A stretch of DNA of 64,000 bases from Oscillatoriophycideae cyanobacterium NC_groundwater_1537_Pr4_S-0.65um_50_18 (lineage in GTDB: Bacteria; Cyanobacteriota; Cyanobacteriia; Elainellales; Elainellaceae): contig JACQYI010000006.1 in assembly GCA_016208305.1 (NCBI GenBank), positions 62,001 to 126,000 of the forward strand. Reading direction: 5' to 3'. Positions 35,398 to 45,169 of the stretch are shown here, in pieces. Each line of letters begins with the position of its first letter. Positions within the stretch are counted from its first letter, which is position 1. The position numbers and the translations under genes were made by a program. The notes beneath the pieces were generated by a model. The model ran no database searches, was not told the origin of the DNA, and worked only from the letters and a program-made list of their open reading frames with translations.

Positions 35398-37383
35398 CTA
35401 ATTTTTTGTCAGACGAGTGAGAACTTGGTTCGATCGCTCCACAAAAGACTTCATGCCATCTGCATCAAATCCTTTTTGTGCCATCAGCGCCAAATCATAG
35501 ACATGCTGGCAGATCATGGTTGCCAACTCTGAAGAAGGAGATTGGCCACTCTCTTGAATAATGCTGCCTTGGCTAAGGTTGATCAGGTTTTGGATCAATG
35601 GATGAGCTGTGTTGACGAGCAGCGTATGTTCTTCAGGGAATTCAACGGCTTGCTGCATCATGAGAGCATTCATTTCGCGCATCCGACGCAGAGCTTCTGG
35701 CAAGAGGACGATCGCGGGAGGAGCCGCTTCAGCATTCTCAGATTTCAGGGCTTCAGTACGGATCGTCAGCTTGGGTTTATTCAGAGCTGCTTCGAACAGC
35801 TCTTTGACAGATTCGCTGCGGGTTTTGTTGGTTTTAGGATCAACAATCTCGCTGTCTTTCTGCTTATCGATCAAAGTTTCATCCAGGTCAGAGTCAACGC
35901 GAGAGAACTGCACATCGGCATATTCACGCTCTAGAAAGCTAATGAAGTGGCTGTCAATGAAAGAATCCATAAACAGTACTTCTAGCCCTTGGCTCTTGTG
36001 TAGCTCTACGTAGGTGGCTTGAGAAGTTTCGTCAGTGCAGTAGTAGACCCGATTTTCATGACGGGTTTTGTTGCGCTCTAGATACTCTTTAAGGGTGGTG
36101 TAGGCTTTGCCATCCAAGCTATTGCTCTGGGCCGCTTCGGGGGCAACCTCTTGCCAAGCATCGCCCTCGGCAGACTGAACTTCTACAGCAGGACTGTCCG
36201 TTGCAGCAGAGGATAGCTCAGCGGTAGTGCGGAAGATCAGAATATCTTCGACCTGCTTGTTAAATTTGTCATCGTTCATAGAACCGAACTTGACAAATGT
36301 GCCCAAGTCTTGCCAGCAGCGGATGTAGTGCGATCGATCATCCCGATATAGCTCTTTGAGGCGATCGCCAACCTTCTTGGCAATGTAGTCGGCAATTCTG
36401 CGTACAGTGCGATCGTTTTGTAGGAAGCTACGAGACACATTGAGGGGAATGTCGGAGCTGTCAATCACGCCACGCAGAGGCAGCAGGAAGCGTGGAATAA
36501 TCTCTTCGCAGTTGTCACTAACAAACACCTGATTGCAAAACAGCTTGATCTGGCCTTTCGTGACATCCACATCCGGCTTGAGCTTAGGAAAATAAAGAAT
36601 GCCATTAACGACAAAAGGATAGTCGGTGTTGAGGTGAACCCACAGCAGCGGCTCTTCCTGAAAGGGATAGAGGTAGCGATAGAACTCTAGATAGTCCTCT
36701 TGAGTCAGGCTGTTGGGCGATTCTTTCCAAGCTGCCTTTTGCTTATTAATCTGCTCTCCCGCCAGCTTGATGGGGAAGGGCATAAAGTCGCAATAGGTCT
36801 TGACCAACTGCTTGATGCGGTATTCCTCTAAGTATTCCAGCTCCTCTTCTTGTAGGTGCAGGGTAATGGTGGTACCGCGATCGCTCCGTTCTGACTGGCT
36901 CAACTCAAACTGGGTAGAGCCATCGCAAGACCAGTGAATCGGCTGTGCATCTGCTTTATAGGAAAGGCTGTCTATCTCAACCCGAGAGGCCACCATAAAA
37001 GACGAGTAAAAGCCCAAACCAAAGTGACCGATAATTTGCTGGTCGGAGCTGTCTTTGTATTTCTGAACGAATTCTTCGGCGCTAGAAAAGGCAACCTGGT
37101 TGATATATTTTTTGACTTCATCGGCCGTCATGCCAATGCCGTTGTCGGAGATCGAGAGCGTTTTGTTCTCTTTATCTATAGCAATGTGAACCTCTAGTTC
37201 TCCAATCTCATCGGCATACTCCCCTGATCGCGATACCATTCGCAGTTTCTGGATGGCATCTACTGCATTGGAAATGAGTTCTCTGAGAAAAATTTCGTGA
37301 TCAGAGTACAGCCATTTTTTAATGATGGGGAAAATGCTGTCAGTATGAATGCTGATGTTGCCCTGTTCCAGAATGGTTGTCAT
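35398..37383 (-). CDS. htpG: Molecular chaperone HtpG (bacterial Hsp90)
   Basis: The 661-residue cytosolic ATP-dependent chaperone shows the GHKL ATPase motifs: RELISNAVDAIQKL with the catalytic Glu, SDNGIGMTADEV, and GHFGLGFYSSFMVA. The middle domain contains PLRGVIDSSDIPLNVSRSFL with the conserved catalytic-loop Arg. The C-terminal dimerisation domain follows TIRTEALKSENAEAA. A roughly 30-residue Ser/Ala/Glu-rich insert (about residues 395-425, SSAATDSPAVEVQSAEGD) lengthens it slightly beyond E. coli HtpG (624). Cyanobacterial HtpG acts in heat, cold and oxidative stress and interacts with phycobilisome linker. I see no CIRCE inverted repeat upstream. Confidence 0.97.
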   Translation of the reverse strand: MTTILEQGNISIHTDSIFPIIKKWLYSDHEIFLRELISNAVDAIQKLRMVSRSGEYADEIGELEVHIAIDKENKTLSISDNGIGMTADEVKKYINQVAFSSAEEFVQKYKDSSDQQIIGHFGLGFYSSFMVASRVEIDSLSYKADAQPIHWSCDGSTQFELSQSERSDRGTTITLHLQEEELEYLEEYRIKQLVKTYCDFMPFPIKLAGEQINKQKAAWKESPNSLTQEDYLEFYRYLYPFQEEPLLWVHLNTDYPFVVNGILYFPKLKPDVDVTKGQIKLFCNQVFVSDNCEEIIPRFLLPLRGVIDSSDIPLNVSRSFLQNDRTVRRIADYIAKKVGDRLKELYRDDRSHYIRCWQDLGTFVKFGSMNDDKFNKQVEDILIFRTTAELSSAATDSPAVEVQSAEGDAWQEVAPEAAQSNSLDGKAYTTLKEYLERNKTRHENRVYYCTDETSQATYVELHKSQGLEVLFMDSFIDSHFISFLEREYADVQFSRVDSDLDETLIDKQKDSEIVDPKTNKTRSESVKELFEAALNKPKLTIRTEALKSENAEAAPPAIVLLPEALRRMREMNALMMQQAVEFPEEHTLLVNTAHPLIQNLINLSQGSIIQESGQSPSSELATMICQHVYDLALMAQKGFDADGMKSFVERSNQVLTRLTKN

Positions 37384-37661
37384 GGGTCTAGCTCAAAGGT
37401 GAGGGGGTAATTAGAAAAACTGTTGCTCAAGTTAAAGTCAGCCAGAGTTGACTGACCAAATTGCTGACTCTCAGATTGCTGACTTTAATAGTAAGCGCTC
37501 TCAAGCTTTAGAAATCAGGTTAAGCGATCGCCTCTATTGTAGTCAGTAGGGTTTGCTGTCTTGGAAGATCGGATTTCACTACCTGGCTTCATAGCCTTAG
37601 CCACTTTGCTTAGAACGGTTGAGTGACGCGCTCATGCACCCTTCAAAGTCCTGCTTCTGGG

Positions 37662-38534
37662 TCAAGACGGCAGCATGGGCAGCAGCAATGTGACGAAATA
37701 ATAGACCAATGGAGCAATGAAAACGTAGCTATCGGTGCGATCGAGAATGCCGCCATGCCCCGGAATCAGTTGCCCTGAGTCTTTGACCCCTGCATCACGC
37801 TTCATCATCGATTCAGTTAGATCTCCTAGCAAGCTGGCAATGCCGATCAAGAGTCCGAGCGCCATGCCGCTGAGGGGTGTGCCTGCCCACCCTAAGAACC
37901 AAGAACCCGCAGCAGCCACGACTACGCTGCCCAGCACCCCAAAGACAGCACCCTCAACAGTTTTCTTGGGACTAATATCCGTTAAGCGTGTTTTTCCAAA
38001 AAACTTGCCGATGAAATATGCCCCAATATCTGCGGCCCAAATACAGGCAAAGGACAGGAATGTGACACTTAAGCCAACGGGTAAATCTGTGATGTGGGCG
38101 ATTGGCAAAGTGGGAAAGTAGCCTCCTAAAGGCAAATTGCTTACCTCAGCGCTACCCAATCCCCGCAGTCTCACCCAAAAGCTAGGCAAATACCCACAGT
38201 AGAACAATCCCAGAATTGAAGAGGCAATGTCAGCGATAGTTGAAAGCTTAGGCTGGAAAAGAAGATAGAAGCAGATGAACGTACCCGCCAAAGGCATGAA
38301 AACATCTACCAAGGCAGGGGCGAATTCAGCCATTAGCATTAGTAGAAGGCTCATGGCGATCGTTGTTTTTGCGGCAGGTGCGATACCTGTAGCTCGCGCC
38401 AGAGCAAAATATTCTTGTAGACCCAAGTAGACGATGACGCCAAAACACAGCGTAAAGTACCAACCGCCCAGGATGATCATCCCCAGAGCCAGAAAGATCG
38501 CAACAATAGCACTGAGGAGACGCGCAAGAGACAT
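37662..38534 (-). CDS. cdsA: Phosphatidate cytidylyltransferase (CDP-diacylglycerol synthase)
   Basis: CdsA makes CDP-diacylglycerol from phosphatidate and CTP in the inner or thylakoid membrane, feeding phosphatidylglycerol synthesis. The 290-residue protein has several hydrophobic helices. The family signature is near the C-terminus: SLLGDLTESMMKRDAGVKDS followed by GQLIPGHGGILDRTDSYVF, carrying the metal-binding Asp. The usual Phe in DRFDS is Thr here. WAADIGAYFIGKFFGKTRL is the conserved cytidylyltransferase block before it. The neighbouring minus-strand genes are unrelated, and gaps of about 265 bp on each side suggest its own promoter. Confidence 0.94.
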   Translation of the reverse strand: MSLARLLSAIVAIFLALGMIILGGWYFTLCFGVIVYLGLQEYFALARATGIAPAAKTTIAMSLLLMLMAEFAPALVDVFMPLAGTFICFYLLFQPKLSTIADIASSILGLFYCGYLPSFWVRLRGLGSAEVSNLPLGGYFPTLPIAHITDLPVGLSVTFLSFACIWAADIGAYFIGKFFGKTRLTDISPKKTVEGAVFGVLGSVVVAAAGSWFLGWAGTPLSGMALGLLIGIASLLGDLTESMMKRDAGVKDSGQLIPGHGGILDRTDSYVFIAPLVYYFVTLLLPMLPS

Positions 38535-38799
38535 AAGGTGCGGGGAAGGAGAAGAGCGAGAGCGTCGAGACCTATCAGCAGCAAAGGAATAGAAAGCCCT
38601 GAAGTACAGCCTATAGACAGACTTGGTCTAAGGGCGGATTAATCAACATTGTGGCTTACATTAACAGAATTTGCGGCAGTTGCTTCATTTGAAGCTATTT
38701 CATATCAGCGTTTTGCTTTGAACGCGTTAAATTCACCGTCTCAGCGAACGTTTTAAGCGGGCACTCTGGACTGATGCGCTAGTTTTAAGGCTTTGCGCT

Positions 38800-39402
38800 T
38801 CAATCAAGCTTTTCGCCGCTCAAGACAAAAGTAGGGTCAAGTGCTGCTAGAACTTGATGGGTTCCTCGCATTTCCAGGCGGTTGACCGTAGATTGCACGA
38901 CCTCAATATTCCGGACTTGTAAGTCTGATAAGGCTTCAGAAATAGCGTAGAGGCTCTCTAAATTAGTGGCTGTCGCTACCATCCGCCCTTGGGGTCGTAG
39001 CCGCTCCCAAACGGCCTGCAAAATTGCTTTGATCGGACGACCGCCTCCCACATAAGCACAGTCAGGATCAAGGGAGAGCGTATTGAGGCAACCTGGAGCG
39101 CTTCCCTCAATGATATCGACGTTTTTGACTCCAAAGCGATCGCAGTTACGGCGAATCAGCCCTGCAACATCTTCATCCCGTTCGATCGCAATCACTTTTC
39201 CCTGAGGACAGAGGAGAGCGGCTTCCACCGCAACTGTGCCTGTGCCTGCGCCAATATCCCAGAGAACAGAGTCAGCCTTAAGTCGCAGATATGAAAGCAG
39301 CAGCAAGCGAATTTCTCGTTTTGTAAGCGGAATGCCAGGCAGTCGCTCAAACAGGTGATCGGGAATGCCGGGAGTGACATATGACCAAAGAGGAGAAGAC
39401 AT
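38800..39402 (-). CDS. cbiT: Precorrin-6B C15-methyltransferase (decarboxylating), CbiT type
   Basis: CbiT methylates C15 and removes the acetate carboxyl at C12 during corrin-ring (cobalamin) synthesis. The 200-residue protein begins MSSPLWSYVTPGIPDHLFER and has the conserved GIPLTKREIR arm. SAM motif I is LWDIGAGTGTVAVEAALL, followed by VIAIERDEDV, then DCAYVGGGRP, in which the GG motif is typical of CbiT. ATG 39402 is preferred to a TTG five codons upstream. It is a stand-alone CbiT; the CbiE half that is fused to it in CobL is not present in this window. Confidence 0.9.
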   Translation of the reverse strand: MSSPLWSYVTPGIPDHLFERLPGIPLTKREIRLLLLSYLRLKADSVLWDIGAGTGTVAVEAALLCPQGKVIAIERDEDVAGLIRRNCDRFGVKNVDIIEGSAPGCLNTLSLDPDCAYVGGGRPIKAILQAVWERLRPQGRMVATATNLESLYAISEALSDLQVRNIEVVQSTVNRLEMRGTHQVLAALDPTFVLSGEKLD

Positions 39403-39576
39403 TGATACAAGATGCAAGCGCTAGGATATCTCCTCTACCCTACCGCTTTATTCTCTGGACGCTAGCAGTTCTTTTTCACGCGCTCTTTTCGACCCAAGCA
39501 ATGTGCGGATGAGCGTTCATCTCTCGCAGTTAGATGACAAATTGCAGTGAGGATTACTATCTTTAGCCTTCCACAG

Positions 39577-40365
39577 CTAAACCATGCTGAGCGCCATCAA
39601 GTCTTCCGACATTTCAAAATTTGCCGTAGCGCTCTGCACATCATCCAACTCTTCTAGCGCATCCATTAAGCGGAGCAGCGATCGTGCCTGATCAGGATCG
39701 GTCACTTCGACACTGTTGTTAGGAATCCAGCGTAATTCGGCTTGAGCCACGCTATAGCCCTGCTCTTTGAGGACTTGTGCCAGAGATTCCAGGCTGTTAG
39801 CATCCGTCAAGACCTCGGCTGCGGGCACATCCTCTAGCTCAATTAGCTCATAGGATTCGGCTCCGCCTTCTAGGCAAGCTTCTAGCAGAGCATCTTCTTC
39901 GATCGCCTCGAATCGACCCTTGCCTAGGGGTTTACCTGTAACTGTTACGACCCCCCTTTGGGCAAACATCCAGCCGACGCAGCCTGTCTCGCCCAAGTTG
40001 CCGCCCCGTTTGCTAAAAGCAGCCCTCAAGTCCGCTGCCGTGCGGTTGCGATTGTCGGTTAGCGCTTCTACAATTACGGCCACACCACCCGCCCCATAGC
40101 CCTCGTAACGAATGGCTTCTAGCTCATCTCCACTGAGTTTGCCTGCTCCTTTGGCGATCGCCCGATCGATATTTTCGTTGGGTATACCAGCGGCTTTGGC
40201 TTTTTCGATCGCTGTCCGAAGCTGAAAATTACCTGCTGGATCAGGAACACCGCTACGAGCCGCTACAATAATTGCCCGCGATATTCTGGCAAATGTTGCG
40301 CCCTTCACTGCGTCAACTCTGGCTTTCTGCCGCTTTATGTTTGCCCATTTGCTATGTCCAGCCAT
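39577..40365 (-). CDS. YebC/TACO1-family protein
   Basis: The 262-residue protein begins with the invariant [20 protein letters not shown] and contains the family blocks [40 protein letters not shown] and [20 protein letters not shown]. Length and motif order are normal. Family members have been described as DNA-binding transcriptional regulators and, more recently, as translation factors that help ribosomes through proline-rich stretches. Which applies here cannot be told from sequence. The gene is followed by a 160-bp gap before cbiT. Confidence 0.95.
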   Translation of the reverse strand: MAGHSKWANIKRQKARVDAVKGATFARISRAIIVAARSGVPDPAGNFQLRTAIEKAKAAGIPNENIDRAIAKGAGKLSGDELEAIRYEGYGAGGVAVIVEALTDNRNRTAADLRAAFSKRGGNLGETGCVGWMFAQRGVVTVTGKPLGKGRFEAIEEDALLEACLEGGAESYELIELEDVPAAEVLTDANSLESLAQVLKEQGYSVAQAELRWIPNNSVEVTDPDQARSLLRLMDALEELDDVQSATANFEMSEDLMALSMV

Positions 40366-40544
40366 GCGTTAAATTTTGTCTATCTTAAAAACCTTCAAAA
40401 TCTAGGATAGACAAAGATTTGGTGTTGCTGATTTTATCTATGAAATTTATTTTGAGAGGTGCGCAGACTCTTCGAGAAGCGCCAAAGCCTCGCGGAAACG
40501 TTATTGTATGCTCAGGTAGATCTTTTCGCTTTACTTAAAGTCTG

Positions 40545-40826
40545 ATGCCCCCTCAATCTTCCTCCCCACAGCCATCGCCAGAGCACCCCTCTACGAGCGT
40601 TTGGCATTACAAACCTTGGTGGTGTCAGCCCTGGTCGATCGCTTTGACAGGCATTGTTCTGATTGGCGGAAGCTGGCTGCCTTTTCACCAAATTTGGGTT
40701 ACGGCGATCGTCGCGTTGCCCGTTCTCACCTGGATGGGATTCTTCTTAATTCTCTACCCTCAGGCCATGCAGCAAGCTGTTTCTCAAGCTGAGCAAACCG
40801 AGTCAACCGTTAATTTAAACGACTAG
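40545..40826 (+). CDS. Small two-helix membrane protein conserved in cyanobacteria (DUF6737-like)
   Basis: The 93-residue protein has a Pro/Ser-rich N-terminus, a VWHYKPWWCQPWSI motif, then two hydrophobic helices (SIALTGIVLIGGSWLPF and IWVTAIVALPVLTWMGFFLI). The polar tail ends QTESTVNLND. The KPWWCQPWSI motif is what I recall for a small cyanobacterial family named DUF6737, but I could not check it. The function is unknown. It lies 66 bp upstream of thrC on the same strand. Confidence 0.65.
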   Translation: MPPQSSSPQPSPEHPSTSVWHYKPWWCQPWSIALTGIVLIGGSWLPFHQIWVTAIVALPVLTWMGFFLILYPQAMQQAVSQAEQTESTVNLND

Positions 40827-40892
40827 TCACGGTCAAGAAGGCGTGAGGAAGGGTATCCTGTATCCTACATCGATCGATTTTTTGGAAGCGCT

Positions 40893-42020
40893 GTGAGCAT
40901 TTCATCCCCGACCTCATCCCCCTATGGCTCTTTGCCCCTGCCTCATCAGTCTATGTCCCCTCAGCGGGGGTGGCGCGGACTGATCGAAGAGTATCGTCAG
41001 TATCTACCTGTCACCGAGTCAACCCCCGTCGTGACGCTCCATGAAGGCAATACGCCGCTGATTCCGCTACCTGCGATTTCCGCTCTGATTGGCAAGCAGG
41101 TACAGGTTTGGGGAAAATACGACGGACTCAATCCTACGGGCAGTTTTAAGGATCGAGGCATGACTATGGCCGTCTCGAAAGCCAAGGAAGAGGGGGCAAG
41201 AGTCGTCATTTGTGCCAGCACAGGCAACACTTCAGCCTCTGCTGCTGCCTATGCCCGTCGAGCCGGAATGCGGGCTTATGTGCTCATTCCTGATGGCTAT
41301 GTGGCTTTGGGTAAGCTGGCGCAGGCACTGCTTTACGGAGCAGAAGTGCTGGCGGTTAAAGGAAATTTTGATTGTGCATTAGCGATCGTGCGTGAAATGG
41401 CAGACCATTACCCGATTACGCTGGTCAACTCGGTCAACCCCTACCGTTTAGAGGGACAGAAAACTGGCGCATTTGAAGTTGTAGATGCTTTAGGCACTGC
41501 ACCCGACTGGCTTTGTATTCCGGTGGGAAATGCGGGAAACATCAGCGCTTACTGGATGGGGTTTTGTCAATATCACCAAGATGGCAAAAGCGATCGCCTG
41601 CCTCAAATGATGGGCTTCCAGGCAGCGGGCGCTTCACCCTTGGTGACGGGTAAACCTGTGGCAGATCCCGAAACGCTGGCAACCGCCATCCGCATTGGTA
41701 ATCCGGCCAGTTGGGACAAGGCGATCGCCGTTAAAGAGGCCAGTCAGGGACAGTTTCATGCTGTTACCGACGACGAAATTTTGGATGCTTATCGGCTTTT
41801 GGCTTCTCAAGAAGGCATTTTCTGCGAACCAGCCAGCGCTTCCTCAGTGGCAGGGCTGCTCAAGGTCAAAGATCAGGTACCCTCTGGAGCCAAAATCGTT
41901 TGTGTATTGACGGGCAACGGTCTTAAAGACCCCGACACAGCCATCAAACACTGCCAAAACCAGTTCAAAACTGGAATTGAACCTAGTCGGTCGGCGGTAG
42001 CTCAAGTGATGGGGTTTTAG
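40893..42020 (+). CDS. thrC: Threonine synthase
   Basis: ThrC converts O-phosphohomoserine to threonine with pyridoxal phosphate. The 375-residue protein has the PLP lysine in [20 protein letters not shown]. The phosphate-binding loop is [20 protein letters not shown], and [17 protein letters not shown] follows. This is the short plant/cyanobacterial-type ThrC. The start is GTG 40893; an internal ATG 20 codons later ([20 protein letters not shown]) is also possible, because the first 20 residues are Ser/Pro-rich and poorly conserved. The last 38 bp overlap the convergent coiled-coil gene. Confidence 0.94.
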   Translation: MSISSPTSSPYGSLPLPHQSMSPQRGWRGLIEEYRQYLPVTESTPVVTLHEGNTPLIPLPAISALIGKQVQVWGKYDGLNPTGSFKDRGMTMAVSKAKEEGARVVICASTGNTSASAAAYARRAGMRAYVLIPDGYVALGKLAQALLYGAEVLAVKGNFDCALAIVREMADHYPITLVNSVNPYRLEGQKTGAFEVVDALGTAPDWLCIPVGNAGNISAYWMGFCQYHQDGKSDRLPQMMGFQAAGASPLVTGKPVADPETLATAIRIGNPASWDKAIAVKEASQGQFHAVTDDEILDAYRLLASQEGIFCEPASASSVAGLLKVKDQVPSGAKIVCVLTGNGLKDPDTAIKHCQNQFKTGIEPSRSAVAQVMGF

Positions 42021-42516
42021 GAGGCTGAGCCGTAAAATCGCTCATGGCAATGACGTTGTTGGCCGTGGGCGACGGAGCCTTCTGCCGCACAGAGCGCTCT
42101 TCGTTCAGTTGATCGATGGCATCGCCCAAGGCAGTGGTCAGGCTTTCGCGCGTTTCGGTATGGGCAGATTGTTCGGCACGCAAAGCCTGCATGAGGCGAT
42201 CGCTCTCTTGTAGCGCCTCAACCAGCCGCACCCTCAAGTCCTCTAGGTTAGATAAGGCCGCCACCTCAGATTGAATGGCAGCGCGATCGCTCGTTGCCTC
42301 CAATGGCTCTTGAAGCATTTGAAGCTCTTCTTTCAGAGCCTCGATCGCTTGACGAGAAAGATGCGCCTCTAACCGACGCTGCTTGGCTTCAGTTTCATAG
42401 AGACTGCGCCAGCTTGCGGCACTGACATAAGCTTCATCTCGCTCTCGGTGAGCCTCTGCCAATTTTTGCTGAAGCGACTTAATTTCTGATATCCACTGGG
42501 TGACCTCTTGGCTCAT
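41983..42516 (-). CDS. Coiled-coil protein of unknown function
   Basis: The 177-residue protein is nearly all alpha-helical with heptad pattern over residues 1-145 ([58 protein letters not shown]) and a Pro-rich disordered tail ([14 protein letters not shown]). I recognise no catalytic family. There is no signal peptide or membrane segment, so it is probably cytosolic, perhaps a scaffold. It overlaps the 3' end of thrC by 38 bp tail to tail. The site-2 protease gene lies 65 bp upstream on the same strand, so the two may be co-transcribed. Confidence 0.8.
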   Translation of the reverse strand: MSQEVTQWISEIKSLQQKLAEAHRERDEAYVSAASWRSLYETEAKQRRLEAHLSRQAIEALKEELQMLQEPLEATSDRAAIQSEVAALSNLEDLRVRLVEALQESDRLMQALRAEQSAHTETRESLTTALGDAIDQLNEERSVRQKAPSPTANNVIAMSDFTAQPPKTPSLELPPTD

Positions 42517-42581
42517 TGCGTTTCCTCATAAGGTGCGCGCCGCGCAGTTAAAAAATAGGCATAAGCGTCAATGAAGCAGGG

Positions 42582-44075
42582 CTAAAACCCAATTTGCATC
42601 ATAGCTCCGGGTGCAGGAAGAATAATGCTAACGAGAAGGCAAAGCGCCATCAGCCCTAGAAAGTCTCGACGATTATCCAAATCAGATACATCATTTAGCG
42701 CTGCTTCATCGACAACAGGCATGAGGAAGAGAACAAGCGCCCAGATGAGCAACTCTTGCTGCACCAAGAGCAGCAGCGCAAAGACTAAGATTTTGGAAAC
42801 TCGACCAATAGAAGCTCCGACCCGTTGACCAAACATAGCATGGACGATATGCCCGCCATCTAGCGAGCCAACAGGCAGAAGATTGAGGGCAGTGAGTACC
42901 AGACCCAAGCAGCCCGCGATCGCCACCGGATGAAGCTTCAGCGCCTGTTCGCCCATGAAAGCATTTCCCAAAGCCAGCTTACTCAGTAAGGCAATCAGCA
43001 GTGAGGCAGTCGGCTTAAATGAATTGAAGTTCAGCAGCCCGGAGTCTTCACCCAAGGGAACAGGCGTTGAATTTGCCAGCCCCCACAGCAAAATAGGGAC
43101 TGTGACAATAAACCCAGCCAATGGCCCAGCAATGCCGATATCAAAGAGCGCCTTGCGGTTGGGAATGGGCGATCGCATTTGAATAAATGCCCCAAAGGTG
43201 CCAAACGGAAAAATATCTGTAGGCGGCACTGGAATGAAGTAGGGCAGCGTCACGCGCATCTGGTGACGACGCGCCATCAGGTAGTGCCCCATTTCGTGAG
43301 TGACCAGAATGGTCATTAGAGCCAGTGCATAGGGTAGACCCGTCAACAGCTCAGGAAAAGATTGAGGAATCTGATTGATTGGCTTGCCGATTACAGCCCC
43401 TGCCAGCATGGTCGTCAGCAAAGTGGCCAATAGCAAACCAGCCGTCACAAAAGGGCGCGAGATCTTTTCAGGCTTTGATGGGGCTGCTTTAATCGGCGCA
43501 GATTTAGATTGGGGATTAGGAACAAGGGCAAAGAAGGGTTTGCCATTCAGCCCTTCCTGGAAAACCACCAAAAAGCGATCGCTAAAGTTGGCTTCAATAT
43601 TTTGCTGAATGGTCTTATAGGCCACCTCAGGCGAAGTTCGTAACTGTCCACGGCAGATCAGCGCTTGGGGGCGAGGCTCAATATTTTGTAGGAAATAGAC
43701 TGACCAAGGAAAGCAGGTTTGCAGACTGGCTTCTTCTTCTCTGCTCATAGGCTGCGGCTGCGATTGGGGTTCTGGGATAGCCGCAATCAGGGGCGGTGAA
43801 GCTGGCGACTGCGACTTAATCTCGGACGGAGTCAAGCGACCTCGTTGCACCAAAATCCAATACAGCGTAGAGCTAACAACAAACGATACTAACAGCATTA
43901 GCAGCAGCTGAGAGTCGTCACCCTTATCGCCATTGACGATCAGCCAGCCCACCCAGACAAACGCAGGAATCATCATGACCAGCCACAGTTGCCAGACTGG
44001 CGTTCGAGTAATGCCCGCAACGTAGTGCCGCACAATAAAGTAAGTCAGGATTCCGATCAGAAGCAGCCAAATCAT
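42582..44075 (-). CDS. Site-2 protease family metalloprotease (EGY-type)
   Basis: The 497-residue polytopic protein has two N-terminal hydrophobic helices, a Pro/Ser-rich linker, and a conserved soluble region (PWSVYFLQNIEPRPQALICR, FLVVFQEGLNGKPFFALV). The peptidase M50 core follows: the zinc motif HEMGHYLMARRH and the third ligand in GSLDGGHIVHAMFGQR. This arrangement matches the cyanobacterial and chloroplast EGY group rather than RseP, since no PDZ domain is visible. Site-2 proteases cut transmembrane helices. The substrates here are unknown, and plant EGY1 is needed for chloroplast development. The catalytic residues are intact. Confidence 0.92.
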   Translation of the reverse strand: MIWLLLIGILTYFIVRHYVAGITRTPVWQLWLVMMIPAFVWVGWLIVNGDKGDDSQLLLMLLVSFVVSSTLYWILVQRGRLTPSEIKSQSPASPPLIAAIPEPQSQPQPMSREEEASLQTCFPWSVYFLQNIEPRPQALICRGQLRTSPEVAYKTIQQNIEANFSDRFLVVFQEGLNGKPFFALVPNPQSKSAPIKAAPSKPEKISRPFVTAGLLLATLLTTMLAGAVIGKPINQIPQSFPELLTGLPYALALMTILVTHEMGHYLMARRHQMRVTLPYFIPVPPTDIFPFGTFGAFIQMRSPIPNRKALFDIGIAGPLAGFIVTVPILLWGLANSTPVPLGEDSGLLNFNSFKPTASLLIALLSKLALGNAFMGEQALKLHPVAIAGCLGLVLTALNLLPVGSLDGGHIVHAMFGQRVGASIGRVSKILVFALLLLVQQELLIWALVLFLMPVVDEAALNDVSDLDNRRDFLGLMALCLLVSIILPAPGAMMQIGF

Positions 44076-44488
44076 GCCGTGGATCTCAAGTGCGGTTGTG
44101 AAACTAACTCAAAGTATGAAACTGATTTATAACAATCAATAGCAGTTAACAATTAATAGATTCATTCCCAGGATACCGTTTTCAAACTCACCTCAGGTAA
44201 TCCTTTGATGGGTTAAAGCCGTGGAGCAGGTCTGGACTCAGACTTTTAGACTTAAACGTTTGGCCGTAACATTCAGACATCAATCACTATTTTTGAAGTT
44301 TTGATTCAGGGCATGCCTACGTTGCGCTAACCCATCCTACAGAAAGCCAACATTTTAGACTTGACATGCTATTAGGTTTTTCAGCACTGCTGTATCCGGC
44401 TGCCCATCATAAAATTCACAAGATACAATCAGCAACACAAACTATTCATCCGTTCCAGGCTAGAGACTCTGCCTACTATTATTTTGTA
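44076..44488. other. Divergent intergenic region with an inverted repeat
   Basis: This gap of about 410 bp carries the promoters of the site-2 protease and the metallo-beta-lactamase-fold gene, plus the repeat at 44207-44336. No RNA gene is seen. Confidence 0.5.
44207..44336. repeat. Inverted-repeat-bounded segment related to the GGGTTA hairpins
   Basis: GATGGGTTA (44207-44215) and TAACCCATC (44328-44336) are perfect inverted repeats 112 bp apart. Each continues with a related GC-rich stretch. Compare 34901-34974. It could be a MITE-like or REP-like element, but no target duplication is visible. Confidence 0.45.
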
Positions 44489-45169
44489 ATGACAACTGAA
44501 TCCTTGCTACCCCCTCAATTTAAACCCCCAAGACAGGTTTTTGATACCGTTCTGGCTTTTCCACCCAACCGAGAAACCCTGGGGGGAACAGCCTACTTCA
44601 TTCAGGAGAATACAGGTAATATCCTGGTAGATTGTCCGCTGTGGGAGCCAGGAAATCAGGCATTTTTGCAGGAAAAAGGCGTGCGCTGGCTATTTTTGAC
44701 GCATCGAGGCGCGATCGCCCATGTCAAGGAAATTCAGCAGGCTCTCGACTGTGAGGTACTTATCCAAGAACAGGAAGCCTATTTGCTGCCTGGAATTCCA
44801 GTCACCTCGTTTCAGCAAAGGCACAGCCTCAGCCCTACGAGTCAAGCCATTTGGACTTGCGGCTACTCTCCTGGATCATCCTGTTTGTACTACTCCAGAG
44901 GCGGAGGCGTACTGTTCACGGGGCGACATTTGCTGCCCAATGCGCAGGGGGAACCCGTGCCCTTACGAATTTCTAGAACCTTTCACTGGCGTAGACAAGT
45001 TGAAAATGTGCAGAAGCTACGCGATCGCTTCTCTGTCGAAACGCTGCAATATATTTGCCCTGGAGCCAGCACGGGCTTTCTGAGAGGGAAACGGGCGATC
45101 GATCGCGCTTACGAACGCCTCATGCTGATTGATCTAGAAGCCTGTTTGCAATCCAGACCGCCGCTTTGA
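44489..45169 (+). CDS. Metallo-beta-lactamase-fold protein lacking the metal ligands
   Basis: ATG 44489 (MTTESLLPPQFKPPRQVFDT) is chosen over an ATG at 44366, whose extra 41 residues are not protein-like. The 226-residue product follows the metallo-beta-lactamase fold: GGTAYFIQENTGNILVDCPL, then LFLTHRGAIAHVKEI, then CGYSPGSSCLYY and VLFTGRHLLP. The metal residues are gone. The HxHxDH motif reads THRGAIAH, the usual His in the TPGHSPGS motif is Tyr (CGYSPGS), and the later Asp is absent. It is therefore probably not a hydrolase. A binding or structural role is inference. The remaining sequence looks intact and well composed, not decayed. Confidence 0.78.
   Translation: MTTESLLPPQFKPPRQVFDTVLAFPPNRETLGGTAYFIQENTGNILVDCPLWEPGNQAFLQEKGVRWLFLTHRGAIAHVKEIQQALDCEVLIQEQEAYLLPGIPVTSFQQRHSLSPTSQAIWTCGYSPGSSCLYYSRGGGVLFTGRHLLPNAQGEPVPLRISRTFHWRRQVENVQKLRDRFSVETLQYICPGASTGFLRGKRAIDRAYERLMLIDLEACLQSRPPL

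Noticed and set aside
37384-37661. CIRCE or other heat-shock operator before htpG
   Set aside because: No TTAGCACTC-N9-GAGTGCTAA type inverted repeat is present.
44366-44488. Longer N-terminus for the metallo-beta-lactamase-fold protein
   Set aside because: The extra 41 residues are unlike a protein and overlap the inverted-repeat region; ATG 44489 fits the fold.
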